53,918 nucleotides of DNA from positions 1 to 53,918 of the forward strand of contig CAJXSO010000019.1 in assembly GCA_913061505.1 (NCBI GenBank). The letters run 5' to 3'. This document shows positions 43,684 to 52,430 of the stretch, one piece after another. Position 1 is the stretch's first letter; every line of letters starts with the position of its first letter. The notes under the pieces are model-generated. The model ran no database searches. It was not told the DNA's origin and saw nothing but the letters and a program-made list of their open reading frames with translations. Position numbers and translations under genes: made by a program. Origin of the DNA: an uncultured Lutimaribacter sp. (GTDB taxonomy: Bacteria > Pseudomonadota > Alphaproteobacteria > Rhodobacterales > Rhodobacteraceae).

Positions 43684-46083
43684 ATGCCCTATGCTCGCGA
43701 CGCGCAGAAAACTGACGCTTTTGAACCAGCTAAAAATGCCCGCCGTTTGGTTCTTGCATCTTTATTAATGTTTTCAACATCTTATGCGGTTTTCCCTGGG
43801 CCCGCTGGTGCGCAAACGTATCAGTTTGACAGCTTTGCGATCGAGGGAAACACCCGCATCGAAGACGCCACAGTGCTGAGCTACGCGGGAATCGCCCGTG
43901 GCCAAACTGTCAGCGCCGCCGAGGTGAACGAGGCCTATCAGCGTATTTTGGGCACCGGCCTGTTCGAAAGCGTCGAGATCGCGCCAAAGGGCAACCAGCT
44001 GGTGATCAAAGTGGCGGAATTTCCAACCGTCAACCGCATCAGTTTCGAGGGCAACCGCCGCATCAATGACGAGGTGCTGCAGCAGATCGTTCAGAGCAAA
44101 CCGCGCCGGGTGTTTTCGGCCAATGTCGCCGAAGATGACGCAGCCAAAATCGCCGAGGCCTATAACGAGGCCGGGCGCATTTCGGCGCGTGTCACGCCCC
44201 GTATCATCCGCCGCAGCGACAACCGCGTTGATCTGGTATTCGAAATTTTCGAAGGCGCCCTGACCGAGGTCGAGCGTATCGGATTTGTCGGCAACAAAGC
44301 CTATTCCGACCGCCGCCTGCGCGGTGTGTTGGCCACCAAACAGGCCGGTTTGCTGCGCACCTTGATCCAGCGCGATACGCTGATCGAAGACCGGGTGGAA
44401 TTTGACAAACAAGTGCTAAGCGATTTCTACCAAAGCCGCGGCTATGTAGATTTCCGCGTGCTTGGGGTGAATGCCGAGCTGGCGCGCGAGCGCGATGGCT
44501 ATTTCATGAATTTCAACATTTATGAAGGCCAGCAATTCAGCTTTGGCAAGATCACAACCTCGACCGATCTGAACAGCGTGGATGCGGCCGAATTTCAGGC
44601 CGCGCTCAAGCTTAGCTCGGGCACCGTGTATTCGCCTGCCTTGGTTGACAATTCAATTGCGCGGCTCGAGCGGCTGGCGCTGCAAAAGGGCCTGAATTTT
44701 GTGCGGGTCGAACCGCGCATCACCCGCAACGACCGCGATTTTACCTTGGATGTTGATTTCGCACTGGTGCGCGGCCCGCGTATTTTTGTCGAGCGTATCG
44801 ATATCGAGGGCAACACAACCACCCTAGATCAGGTGATCCGCCGCCAGTTCCGCCTGGTCGAGGGCGACCCGTTCAACCCCCGCGAAATTCGCGAAAGCGC
44901 CGAACGCATCCGCGCGTTGAATTTCTTCGAAGATGTCTCGGTCGATGCCCGCGAGGGCGCGCGCCCCGATCTGGTGGTGGTCGAGGTGGATGTCGAAGAA
45001 AAGCCCACCGGCTCGCTGTCGCTGGGCGGTGCCTATGCCACCAGCGGTGGGTTCTCGCTGGTTACATCCTTTACCGAATCCAACTTTTTGGGCCGCGGGC
45101 AATCGCTGGCGCTGAATTTTTCGGGTGCTACGGCATCGAAAGTATATTCGATCAATTTCAAAGAACCGGCGTTTTTGGGCCGCGATTTGGCCTTTGGTCT
45201 GGATCTGGCCTATAGCGAAACCGATAACAACTTTGCCAATTACGACAGCACGATCACGCGCATTCGCCCCTCGCTGGGCTTTCCCACCAGCGACCGTGGC
45301 CGCATAAACGTGTATTACGCGGCTCAGCGGCTGGAGATGACGGAAGATTATCTGCTGTTTTCTCAGCTAAATTCGCTGGTGCCCAACCGGATTGTGCGCG
45401 CAGAATCAAACCAGGGCGGGCTGTGGAGCAGCCTGATTGGCTATAATTACAAATTCGATTCCAGCCTGCGCAGCCTGGATCCGAACACCAAGAATGTGTT
45501 TGAGTTTGGTCAAGAATTCTCGGGGCTGGGGGGCGATACCAAATATCTGCGTACCAAAGCCAAGGCGCTGACTGAAACCAAGGTTTGGGGTGAAGAGGTA
45601 ACATTGCGCGCCAGCGTCGAAGGCGGCTTGCTGCAGTTCAAAGACCAAAACAGCCGCTCGATCGACCGCTTCCAGATTGGCACCAACATCATGCGCGGCT
45701 TTGCCCCCGATGGCATTGGCCCCCGCGAAAACAGCATTGGCCACCCAGATCTTCAAGTAGGGGAAATTCCTGCCAACGACTCGCTGGGTGGCAATATCTA
45801 TGCCGTTGCCAAGCTCGAGGCGGAATTCCCGCTGGGCCTGCCCGAGGAATACGGCATGTCGGGCGGTGTGTTCTACGATGTCGGCTCGCTTTGGGGGATC
45901 GATTACGATTACGGCAGCCCCTTTGTGGAATACTCGGGCCAAAACTGGCGCCAGGTTGTGGGCTTTTCACTGTTTTGGGATACCGTGCTGGGGCCGCTGC
46001 GCTTTAACTTTACCAAAGCCTTGCAAAAGCAGGCGATGGACGAAGAGCAGACCTTCGAAATCACGGTTTCCACGAAATTCTGA
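43684..46083 (+). CDS. bamA: Outer-membrane protein assembly factor BamA
   Basis: This 799-residue Omp85 protein inserts beta-barrel proteins into the outer membrane. A long charged N-region (1-20) precedes the signal helix (22-37), with a cut near AGA-QTYQ at 43. Five POTRA repeats follow (about 45-420; e.g. IEGNTRIEDATVLSYAG and IDIEGNTTTLDQVIRRQF), then a 16-strand barrel ending in the C-terminal aromatic signature FEITVSTKF. The barrel carries the usual FTESNFLGRGQSL and FSLFWDTVLGPLRF blocks. The next gene, the chaperone skp, overlaps by one base. The ribosome site is weak (GGTAA), so the start could be argued, but no other fits the signal peptide better. Confidence 0.97.
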   Translation: MPYARDAQKTDAFEPAKNARRLVLASLLMFSTSYAVFPGPAGAQTYQFDSFAIEGNTRIEDATVLSYAGIARGQTVSAAEVNEAYQRILGTGLFESVEIAPKGNQLVIKVAEFPTVNRISFEGNRRINDEVLQQIVQSKPRRVFSANVAEDDAAKIAEAYNEAGRISARVTPRIIRRSDNRVDLVFEIFEGALTEVERIGFVGNKAYSDRRLRGVLATKQAGLLRTLIQRDTLIEDRVEFDKQVLSDFYQSRGYVDFRVLGVNAELARERDGYFMNFNIYEGQQFSFGKITTSTDLNSVDAAEFQAALKLSSGTVYSPALVDNSIARLERLALQKGLNFVRVEPRITRNDRDFTLDVDFALVRGPRIFVERIDIEGNTTTLDQVIRRQFRLVEGDPFNPREIRESAERIRALNFFEDVSVDAREGARPDLVVVEVDVEEKPTGSLSLGGAYATSGGFSLVTSFTESNFLGRGQSLALNFSGATASKVYSINFKEPAFLGRDLAFGLDLAYSETDNNFANYDSTITRIRPSLGFPTSDRGRINVYYAAQRLEMTEDYLLFSQLNSLVPNRIVRAESNQGGLWSSLIGYNYKFDSSLRSLDPNTKNVFEFGQEFSGLGGDTKYLRTKAKALTETKVWGEEVTLRASVEGGLLQFKDQNSRSIDRFQIGTNIMRGFAPDGIGPRENSIGHPDLQVGEIPANDSLGGNIYAVAKLEAEFPLGLPEEYGMSGGVFYDVGSLWGIDYDYGSPFVEYSGQNWRQVVGFSLFWDTVLGPLRFNFTKALQKQAMDEEQTFEITVSTKF

Positions 46084-46691
46084 TGCGGCGCGCGGGCTTT
46101 CTTTGCCACGCGGGCGCATCTATTGGGGTCGCCCTTGGGGCGGCCCTTTGTGTGATGGGGGCGGGGCAGGCGCAGGCACAAGCCGCCAGGGCCGATGCGC
46201 CTGCGGTTATTCGCAGCCCCGTGCTGACCCTGAATTACGAGCAATTTATCGCAGGCTCGCGGATGGGGCAGCAAATGTCGGCCGATTACGAGGCCGAACG
46301 CGCGCGCCTGGAGGCGGCGAATGCCGAAATCGCCAGCCAGCTCGAGGCAGAAGAGCTGGCGCTGACCAAGGCCCGCGATACGATGCAAGCCGATGCGTTC
46401 CGCAAGGCCGCCAGCGCGTTTGATGAAAAGGTTCAGAAAATCCGGCAAGAGCGCCGCGATGCCGAAACCATTTTGGCCCGCAAACGCGATGATCTGCGCA
46501 GCCGCTTTGAACAGGCCGCTGTGCCTGTGCTGTCGGCCCTGATGCGCGAGGCGGGGGCGGCTGTGATCCTAGAGGTGCGCAGCACGGTCTTAAGCCTTGA
46601 ACAGGTGGATATCACCGATCTGGCCATTCAGCGGTTAGATGATGCCTTTGCCGCCAGCACCCAACCGCCTGACCCCGCAGCGCAGCAGTAG
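46083..46691 (+). CDS. skp: OmpH/Skp-family periplasmic chaperone
   Basis: A 202-residue protein with a signal peptide (hydrophobic 12-28, cut after AQAQA near 33) and a long helical, coiled-coil region (about 65-145, rich in Ala, Glu, Arg and Gln) as in Skp, whose trimer holds unfolded outer-membrane proteins for BamA. The motif VLTLNYEQFIAGSRMGQQM near 47-65 matches the OmpH start of the core (usually VDxxxVxxxSxxGK). It is coupled to bamA through TGATG. Confidence 0.88.
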   Translation: MRRAGFLCHAGASIGVALGAALCVMGAGQAQAQAARADAPAVIRSPVLTLNYEQFIAGSRMGQQMSADYEAERARLEAANAEIASQLEAEELALTKARDTMQADAFRKAASAFDEKVQKIRQERRDAETILARKRDDLRSRFEQAAVPVLSALMREAGAAVILEVRSTVLSLEQVDITDLAIQRLDDAFAASTQPPDPAAQQ

Positions 46692-46770
46692 CCTGCTTGC
46701 CCAAGGGCTGCCAAGTTGGTAGTGAAATCCAACTGCCACGGAAACCGTGGATAAAACCGAGGGGCCATTC

Positions 46771-47235
46771 ATGAGTGACACGCTTAAATCTGCAGATATC
46801 CAGCTGATCCAGCGCATTTTGCCGCATCGCTACCCGTTTTTGCTGGTTGATCGTGTGGTCGATATTGATGGCACCAGCACCGCGGTGGGGCTGAAAAACG
46901 TCACGATGAACGAGCCGCATTTTCAGGGCCATTTCCCCGGCACCCCCATTATGCCCGGTGTCACAATTGTCGAGGCGATGGCGCAGACAGCGGCGGTAAT
47001 GGTGGGCGTGGCCATGGATTTGGCCGATCGCGACCTGCTGATTTATTTCATGGGCATCGATGGCTGCAAATTCCGCCGCAAGGTGGTGCCGGGCGATCAG
47101 CTGCGCATGGAGCTGACCACCCTACGCGGCAAGCCGGGTGCAAAAGTGTGGAAATTCAAGGGTGTAGCCACCGTCGATGGTGAAATGGCAGCCGAGGCTG
47201 AATTCACCGCCATGATGGATCTTCCGCAGGAGTAG
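46771..47235 (+). CDS. fabZ: 3-Hydroxyacyl-ACP dehydratase FabZ
   Basis: A 154-residue hot-dog-fold dehydratase acting on (3R)-hydroxyacyl-ACP in fatty-acid elongation. The active-site helix region [18 protein letters not shown] carries the catalytic His, and the Glu lies in [23 protein letters not shown] is the family N-terminus. The ATG at 46771 has GAGGGG six bases upstream; an upstream GTG is rejected. It stands between skp and lpxA, the common lipid A cluster order, where it competes with LpxA for 3-hydroxyacyl-ACP. Confidence 0.97.
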   Translation: MSDTLKSADIQLIQRILPHRYPFLLVDRVVDIDGTSTAVGLKNVTMNEPHFQGHFPGTPIMPGVTIVEAMAQTAAVMVGVAMDLADRDLLIYFMGIDGCKFRRKVVPGDQLRMELTTLRGKPGAKVWKFKGVATVDGEMAAEAEFTAMMDLPQE

Positions 47236-47241
47236 GGCTGA

Positions 47242-48027
47242 ATGAACGCGCGTATTCATCCCTCGGCGATCATCGAAGAGGGTGCAGTTTTGGGGTGCGA
47301 TGTGCGCATCGGCCCGTTTTGCCATGTGGGCCCGCATGTGCGGTTGGGCGACCGGGTCGAGCTGAAATCGCATGTGGTGGTGGCAGGGCACACAGAGGTG
47401 GGCGCCGACAGCACCATTTTCTCATTCGCGGTGATTGGCGAAATTCCCCAGGATTTGAAATTCAAGGGCGAAGAAACCCGGCTGGTGATTGGCCAGCGCA
47501 ACCGCATCCGCGAACATGTGACGATGAACACCGGCACCGCGGGCGGCGGAGGGATCACGCGCATTGGCGATGACGGGTTGTTTATGGCGGGCTGCCATAT
47601 CGCCCATGATGCCATCGTGGGCGACCGGGTGATTATTGTGAATAATTCGGCCATCGCCGGGCATTGCATCATCGAAGATGATGTTTTGGTGGGGGGCTTG
47701 TGTGGCGTGCATCAGTTCGTGCGCATCGGGCGTGGGGCCATCATTGGCGCGCTGTCGATGGTGGCCAATGATGTTATTCCCCATGGTCTGGTGCAGGGCC
47801 CGCGCGGCGAATTGGATGGGCTGAACCTGGTTGGGTTGAAACGGCGCGGCGTGGCGCGCTCGGATATCACCGCGCTGCGTGCCGCCTTTCAGATGTTGGC
47901 GCAGGGCGAGGGCACGTTCCAAGACCGGGCGCGCCGATTGGGCGAAGAGGCCGATAGCGCCTATGTGCGCCAGATTGTCGAATTTGTCACAGGCGGGTCG
48001 GATCGTTCGTTCCTGACCCCGCGCTAG
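47242..48027 (+). CDS. lpxA: UDP-N-acetylglucosamine acyltransferase
   Basis: A 261-residue trimeric enzyme of the first lipid A step, moving a 3-hydroxyacyl chain from ACP to the 3-OH of UDP-GlcNAc. The left-handed helix is shown by hexapeptide repeats from IHPSAIIEEGAVLG through ITRIGDDGLFMAGCHIAHD; the catalytic histidine lies in GCHIAHDAIVGD and NLVGLKRRG opens the C-terminal helical cap. It begins 6 bp after fabZ. Confidence 0.97.
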   Translation: MNARIHPSAIIEEGAVLGCDVRIGPFCHVGPHVRLGDRVELKSHVVVAGHTEVGADSTIFSFAVIGEIPQDLKFKGEETRLVIGQRNRIREHVTMNTGTAGGGGITRIGDDGLFMAGCHIAHDAIVGDRVIIVNNSAIAGHCIIEDDVLVGGLCGVHQFVRIGRGAIIGALSMVANDVIPHGLVQGPRGELDGLNLVGLKRRGVARSDITALRAAFQMLAQGEGTFQDRARRLGEEADSAYVRQIVEFVTGGSDRSFLTPR

Positions 48028-48031
48028 GCCG

Positions 48032-48811
48032 ATGCGGCTGGCGTTGATCGCAGGCCAAGGGCAGTTGCCCGCCGCGCTGGCCGCAGGGCTGCCCGAGGTG
48101 CCCTTGGTATGTGCCCTGCAGGGGTTCATGCCCGCAGGATTGGCCGTTGATCTGGTGTTTCGCTTGGAAACGCTGGGCAGTTTTCTGCACCAGCTTCAGC
48201 AGCGCGGTATCACCCATCTGTGTATGTGCGGCGCAATCCGCCGCCCCGCGATTGACCCTGCCGCCATTGATGCCGCCACGCTGCCCTTGGTGCCGGTGCT
48301 GCAACAGGCCTTGGCGGCGGGCGATGATGGCGCCTTGCGCGCGGTGATTGGGCTGTTTCAAGACAGGGGCATCACGGTTTTGGGCGCGCATCAGCTGGCG
48401 CCCGATTTGCTGATGCCCGCCGGCTGCCCCACCCGCGCCCAGCCCAGTGCCGCCCACCGCGCCGATCTGGCCCTGGCCTTGCAGGTGCTGGATGACCAGG
48501 CGGCCGCCGATCTGGGGCAGGCCTGCGTGATTGGCGCGGGCCAGGTATTGGCGCGCGAGGGCGAGGCGGGCACCGATGCAATGCTGGCAGGCCTGCAGGG
48601 CCGGGGCCGGGGGGCTGTGCTGCACAAAGCGCCCAAGCCCGGCCAAGACCTGCGCGCCGATCTGCCAACCATCGGCCCCGATACGGTGGCCGCGGCGGTG
48701 GCGGCGGGCCTGTCGGGTATTGCGCTACAGGCAGGCGCGGTGATGGTGCTGGGCCAAGACCGCGTTTTGGCATCACTCGATCAGGCGGGGCTGTTTTTAT
48801 GGCTGCGCTAA
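48032..48811 (+). CDS. lpxI: UDP-2,3-diacylglucosamine pyrophosphatase LpxI
   Basis: A 259-residue DUF1009 protein, the alphaproteobacterial enzyme that cleaves UDP-2,3-diacylglucosamine to lipid X and UMP, replacing the unrelated LpxH. Family blocks include LALIAGQGQLPAALA at the start, HLCMCGAIRRP, VLGAHQLAPDLLMP and GTDAMLAGLQGRGRGAVLHKAPKPGQDLRADLPTIGPDTV (shown by position, about 178-218), where the aspartates bind metal. It starts 4 bp after lpxA and overlaps lpxB by 13 bp. Confidence 0.94.
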   Translation: MRLALIAGQGQLPAALAAGLPEVPLVCALQGFMPAGLAVDLVFRLETLGSFLHQLQQRGITHLCMCGAIRRPAIDPAAIDAATLPLVPVLQQALAAGDDGALRAVIGLFQDRGITVLGAHQLAPDLLMPAGCPTRAQPSAAHRADLALALQVLDDQAAADLGQACVIGAGQVLAREGEAGTDAMLAGLQGRGRGAVLHKAPKPGQDLRADLPTIGPDTVAAAVAAGLSGIALQAGAVMVLGQDRVLASLDQAGLFLWLR

Positions 48812-49974
48812 AGGTGTTTTTGATTGCGGGCGAGGCATCGGGCGACAAGCTGGGGGCCGCTTTGATGGCGGGTCTCACGCAGGTTTTGGGGCCCGAAGGG
48901 GTGCAGTTTTCTGGTGTCGCGGGCCCGTTGATGCAGGCCCAGGGCATGGGCAGCCTCTTCCCGATGGAGGAGCTTTCGGTCATGGGCCTGGCCGAGATTT
49001 TGCCAAAATACCGCCAGCTTAAACGGCGCATTGGGCAAACGGCACAGGCGGTGCTGGATCAGCAGCCCGATGTTTTGATCACCATCGACAGCCCCGATTT
49101 TTGCCTGCGCGTGGCCCGGATTGTGCGCGCGCGCAGCGCCATTCGCACGGTGCATTACGTGGCCCCCACGGTTTGGGCCTGGCGCCCGGGGCGGGCTGCG
49201 AAAATGGCGCAGGTGATCGATCAGGTTTTGGCGCTGTTTCCGTTTGAGCCCCCTTTGATGCAGGCCGCTGGCATGCGCTGCGATTTCGTGGGCCACCCGG
49301 TGGTGGCCGAGGCACAGGCCAGCCCCGCGCAGGCCGCAGAATTTCGCGCGGCCCACGGGCTGGGCCAGGCCCCGCTGCTGTTGGTCTTGCCCGGCTCGCG
49401 CCGGGGCGAGGTGGCCCGCTTGGCACCCATCTTTGGGGCGGCGCTGGCGCCGCTGCAGGCGGGCTTGCCCGGGCTGCGGGTGGTGTTGCCAACCGTGGCG
49501 CATGTGGCGGATGCGGTGCATCGCGCCGTGGCCAACTGGCCTGTGGCCCCTTTGGTGCTGGATCCGCGCACGCTGGGGGCCGAGGCCTTTGCCGCCCAAA
49601 AACGCGCGGCCTTTCGTGCCGCCGACGTGGCGCTTGCGGCCTCGGGCACGGTATCGCTGGAGCTGGCCGCCAGCCAAACGCCCATGGTTATCGCCTATGA
49701 CATGAGCTGGCTGAGCCGCATGATCATTTCGCGGATGTTGCTGGTGGATACTGTGACCTTGGTGAATTTGGTCTCAGACACCCGCCATGTGCCCGAATTT
49801 ATCGGCGCGCGCTGCCGCGCTGAATTGATTGCCCCCGCTGTGCAGGCCGTGTTTCAGGCACCGCAGGCGCAACAGGCTGCCATGGCGCTGACGATGCAGC
49901 GTTTGGGGCAGGGGGGGCAGGCGCCGGGCCTGCGCGCAGCCCATGCGGTGCTGCAGGGGCTGGGGCGCGGCTGA
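48799..49974 (+). CDS. lpxB: Lipid A disaccharide synthase
   Basis: This 391-residue GT-B glycosyltransferase (family 19) joins UDP-diacylglucosamine and lipid X. Seen are LIAGEASGDKLGAALM at the N-terminus, FSGVAGPLMQAQGM, TIDSPDFCLRVAR, the core HYVAPTVWAWRPGRA and the nucleotide site LLVLPGSRRGEVARL, with ALAASGTVSLELA near the end. It acts at the inner face of the inner membrane. It overlaps lpxI and ends the plus-strand envelope block; selO is convergent 32 bp away. Confidence 0.96.
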   Translation: MAALKVFLIAGEASGDKLGAALMAGLTQVLGPEGVQFSGVAGPLMQAQGMGSLFPMEELSVMGLAEILPKYRQLKRRIGQTAQAVLDQQPDVLITIDSPDFCLRVARIVRARSAIRTVHYVAPTVWAWRPGRAAKMAQVIDQVLALFPFEPPLMQAAGMRCDFVGHPVVAEAQASPAQAAEFRAAHGLGQAPLLLVLPGSRRGEVARLAPIFGAALAPLQAGLPGLRVVLPTVAHVADAVHRAVANWPVAPLVLDPRTLGAEAFAAQKRAAFRAADVALAASGTVSLELAASQTPMVIAYDMSWLSRMIISRMLLVDTVTLVNLVSDTRHVPEFIGARCRAELIAPAVQAVFQAPQAQQAAMALTMQRLGQGGQAPGLRAAHAVLQGLGRG

Positions 49975-50006
49975 TCCGGTCTGTCAGGGGCTGCTTGCCG
50001 GGCTTT

Positions 50007-51431
50007 TTACGTGCCGCAAAATGTGGCCTTCACCACCTCGTGTGGCTCTGGGGGGGCTTGCAGATCGGCGGCGTCGGGCTGGGTGTCATAGGGGGTTTGC
50101 AGCACTGTCAGCAGGCGGTGGAAGGGCGCAAAATCGCCCTCGGTTGCGGCGCTGATCATCTGCTCGACGCGGTGATTGCGCGGGATAAAGGCAGGGTTTG
50201 CCGCCAACATTCGGGCCTGTGCCCCGGGCAGGGCCTGCAGGCGGGTTTGCCAGCGTTTTTCCCAATCGCCATAGCCTGCTGCTGCGTTGAGGCCAGGCGC
50301 GTGGCCGGTTTCGGCCAGGGCGCGGAAGGTATTGGTGAAATCGGCGCCATGGTCTTGCATCATTTTCAGCAAGGTATCGAGCAGCCCCTGATCGCCCGCA
50401 TCGGCCATATCCAGCCCCAGCTTGGCCCCCATCCGGCGGGCGCGCGCAGCCAGCAGCCTGTCGGGCATGGCGTTGATCTGGTTGGTGAAAACCGCTACCG
50501 CCTCGTCTTGGTCGGGCATCAAGGGCACCAGCGCCGAGGCCAGCTGCGCCAGGTTCCACACGATCACACGCGATTGATTGTCATAGGCGTAGCGCCCATG
50601 CCGATCGATCGAAGAATAAACCGTGACGGGGTGATAGCCATCCATAAAGGCCGCGGGCCCGTAATCGATGGTTTCGCCAGATAGCGTGGTGTTATCGGTG
50701 TTCATCACCCCATGGATAAAGCCGATGGCATGCCACTGCGCCACCAGATCGGCCTGCCGGGCAATCACCGCATCCAGCAGCATCACCGGGTCGCGGGCGG
50801 TGGGGTAGTGGCGCGCGCATGTATATTCAAAGAGCGCCTGCAGTGCATCGGTGTCGCGGCGGGCGGCAAAATATTCAAACGTGCCCACGCGAATATGGCT
50901 GGCAGCCACGCGGGTAAGTATGGCGCCGGGCAGGGGGCCTGCCTCGCGCAGGATGGGCTGGCCGGTTGACACCGCTGCCAGGGCCCGGGTGGTGGGCACA
51001 CCCAGGGCATGCATGGCCTCGCACAGCAGATATTCGCGCAAAACCGGGCCCAGCCAGGCGCGGCCATCGCCCATACGCGAATAGGGGGTGGGCCCAGACC
51101 CTTTCAGCTGGATGTCAAAGCGTTGGCCGGTTTGGGGGCTGACAACCTCGCCCAGCAGCAAGGCGCGGCCATCGCCCAGTTGCGGCGAGAAGCCGCCAAA
51201 TTGATGCCCGGCATAGGCCTGCGCCAATGGTTCGGCCCCTGGTGCGATTTGGTTGCCCGAAAAAACCTGTGCCAATTCGGCCTCAGCGCCGGGGGTGATG
51301 CCCAAATCTGCCGCCAGCGCGTGGTTAAAGATGATCAGCTGGGGCGCTGCAACCGGGGTGGCGGGCTGGCGGGTGAAAAACCGCTCGGGCAGGCGCGCAT
51401 AGCTGTTATCAAAGGGGATCTGTGTGCTCAT
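50007..51431 (-). CDS. selO: Protein adenylyltransferase SelO
   Basis: This 474-residue SelO/YdiU pseudokinase transfers AMP from ATP to Ser, Thr or Tyr of other proteins, in known cases under oxidative stress. GHQFGGFSPQLGDGRA (75-90), Lys110 in QLKGSGPTPYSRMGDG, and the metal and catalytic block GVMNTDNTTLSGETIDYGP (Asp246, Asn247, Asp256) are intact. The C-terminus ends TFCGT, with cysteine where eukaryotic SelO has selenocysteine; it may form a disulfide that controls activity. It lies convergent to lpxB and is followed upstream by no co-directional partner closer than 37 bp (the GNAT genes). Confidence 0.94.
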   Translation of the reverse strand: MSTQIPFDNSYARLPERFFTRQPATPVAAPQLIIFNHALAADLGITPGAEAELAQVFSGNQIAPGAEPLAQAYAGHQFGGFSPQLGDGRALLLGEVVSPQTGQRFDIQLKGSGPTPYSRMGDGRAWLGPVLREYLLCEAMHALGVPTTRALAAVSTGQPILREAGPLPGAILTRVAASHIRVGTFEYFAARRDTDALQALFEYTCARHYPTARDPVMLLDAVIARQADLVAQWHAIGFIHGVMNTDNTTLSGETIDYGPAAFMDGYHPVTVYSSIDRHGRYAYDNQSRVIVWNLAQLASALVPLMPDQDEAVAVFTNQINAMPDRLLAARARRMGAKLGLDMADAGDQGLLDTLLKMMQDHGADFTNTFRALAETGHAPGLNAAAGYGDWEKRWQTRLQALPGAQARMLAANPAFIPRNHRVEQMISAATEGDFAPFHRLLTVLQTPYDTQPDAADLQAPPEPHEVVKATFCGT

Positions 51432-51468
51432 GATGCATAGATAATCCGTGTGGGCGGCCTGGCCAAGC

Positions 51469-51984
51469 CTAGGGTGTTATGGCTACCAGGTGTTTTTCCA
51501 TGGTGATGGATGTCGGTTGCGCAAATCCCGCATGCGCGCTGCGCGCGGTTTCCACAAAGCCCATGGCGGCAAAGGCGCGCTGGTTTTCCACCAGTTCCAC
51601 CCGCGTTTGCAGCCGCAATAGGCCCAAGCCTTGCTGGCGGGCCAGATCTGTGGCCGCGGCCAGCAACTGCCGGCCCAGCCCCTGGCCTTGGTGGCCAATC
51701 GATACGGCCAGTTTGCCGATATAAAGCGCATCTTGCTGCCTGGCGCAAAACGCACAGCCCAAAAGCGTGCCATTTTGGGCCTGTGCCACGATCAAGGTTT
51801 CGGTTTTTGCGCGCGCGGCCAAGGCTGCCGCATCTAAGCCAAGCGCGGACGAGGGCGGGTTTATCCGCCCCTGCATATAGGCAAAACTTGCTTGGATAAG
51901 CCCCAGCAGCGCGTCCCATTGCGCAAATTCTGGCCCAATGATCTGCACCCTTGCCCGCGTGCCCTGCATGGCCTGCGCTGTCAT
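51469..51984 (-). CDS. GNAT-family N-acetyltransferase
   Basis: A 171-residue acetyltransferase. The acetyl-CoA pyrophosphate loop HQGQGLGRQLL is at about 98-108, after the beta-4 strand DALYIGKLAVSIG; LLRLQTRVELVENQRAFAAMGF is the usual beta-5/alpha-4 region. Substrate unknown. It overlaps the upstream gene by four bases (ATGA) and is the last gene of a nucleoside hydrolase / GNAT / GNAT operon. Confidence 0.88.
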   Translation of the reverse strand: MTAQAMQGTRARVQIIGPEFAQWDALLGLIQASFAYMQGRINPPSSALGLDAAALAARAKTETLIVAQAQNGTLLGCAFCARQQDALYIGKLAVSIGHQGQGLGRQLLAAATDLARQQGLGLLRLQTRVELVENQRAFAAMGFVETARSAHAGFAQPTSITMEKHLVAITP

Positions 51985-52430
51985 GCCAGCACGCGCCGCA
52001 GGGTTTGCGTGCCGCTCTCTGCGCGAAAGCCGCGGCGCAAATACAGGCTTTGCGCCCGCACATCACTTTCTGGCAATTCCAGCGATATGGCCGCCAGCCC
52101 GTGTTTGGCCAAGGCAGGCACAAGGGCCAGTAAAACATCGCCGCCCATGCCGCGCCCGCGCACCGCTGTGCGCACCCAAAACTGCGAGATGCGCGCCTCG
52201 AGCCCGCCAAAACCAATCGACCAGCCAAAAGACAAGGCGATATAGCCCACAGGCGCGCGGCGTGGCCCGATCAGATAGGCCACCCCCAGCGGCGTGCCCT
52301 CTAAAAGGGGGGTAAGCGCCTGTTCCAGCGCCTCGGCCGTGCGTGGCTGGCCGATATGGTCTTGAAACCCGGCCACCATGGGCAACAGCCGCTCTAGATC
52401 GTCGGGGCCTGCGATATGCAGCATGCTCAT
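51981..52430 (-). CDS. GNAT-family N-acetyltransferase, second copy
   Basis: A 149-residue acetyltransferase with the acetyl-CoA loop RGRGMGGDVLLAL near 92-104, preceded by ISQFWVRTAV and followed by ISLELPESDVRAQSLYLRRGF. It differs clearly from the following GNAT gene, so this is not a recent duplication. The start at 52430 overlaps the nucleoside hydrolase stop by four bases, so translation is coupled. Substrate unknown; a product of nucleoside breakdown is possible only by context. Confidence 0.87.
   Translation of the reverse strand: MSMLHIAGPDDLERLLPMVAGFQDHIGQPRTAEALEQALTPLLEGTPLGVAYLIGPRRAPVGYIALSFGWSIGFGGLEARISQFWVRTAVRGRGMGGDVLLALVPALAKHGLAAISLELPESDVRAQSLYLRRGFRAESGTQTLRRVLA

Noticed and set aside
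51469-52430. Tandem GNAT genes as a recent duplication
   Set aside because: The two proteins share only the general acetyl-CoA motif and differ elsewhere.
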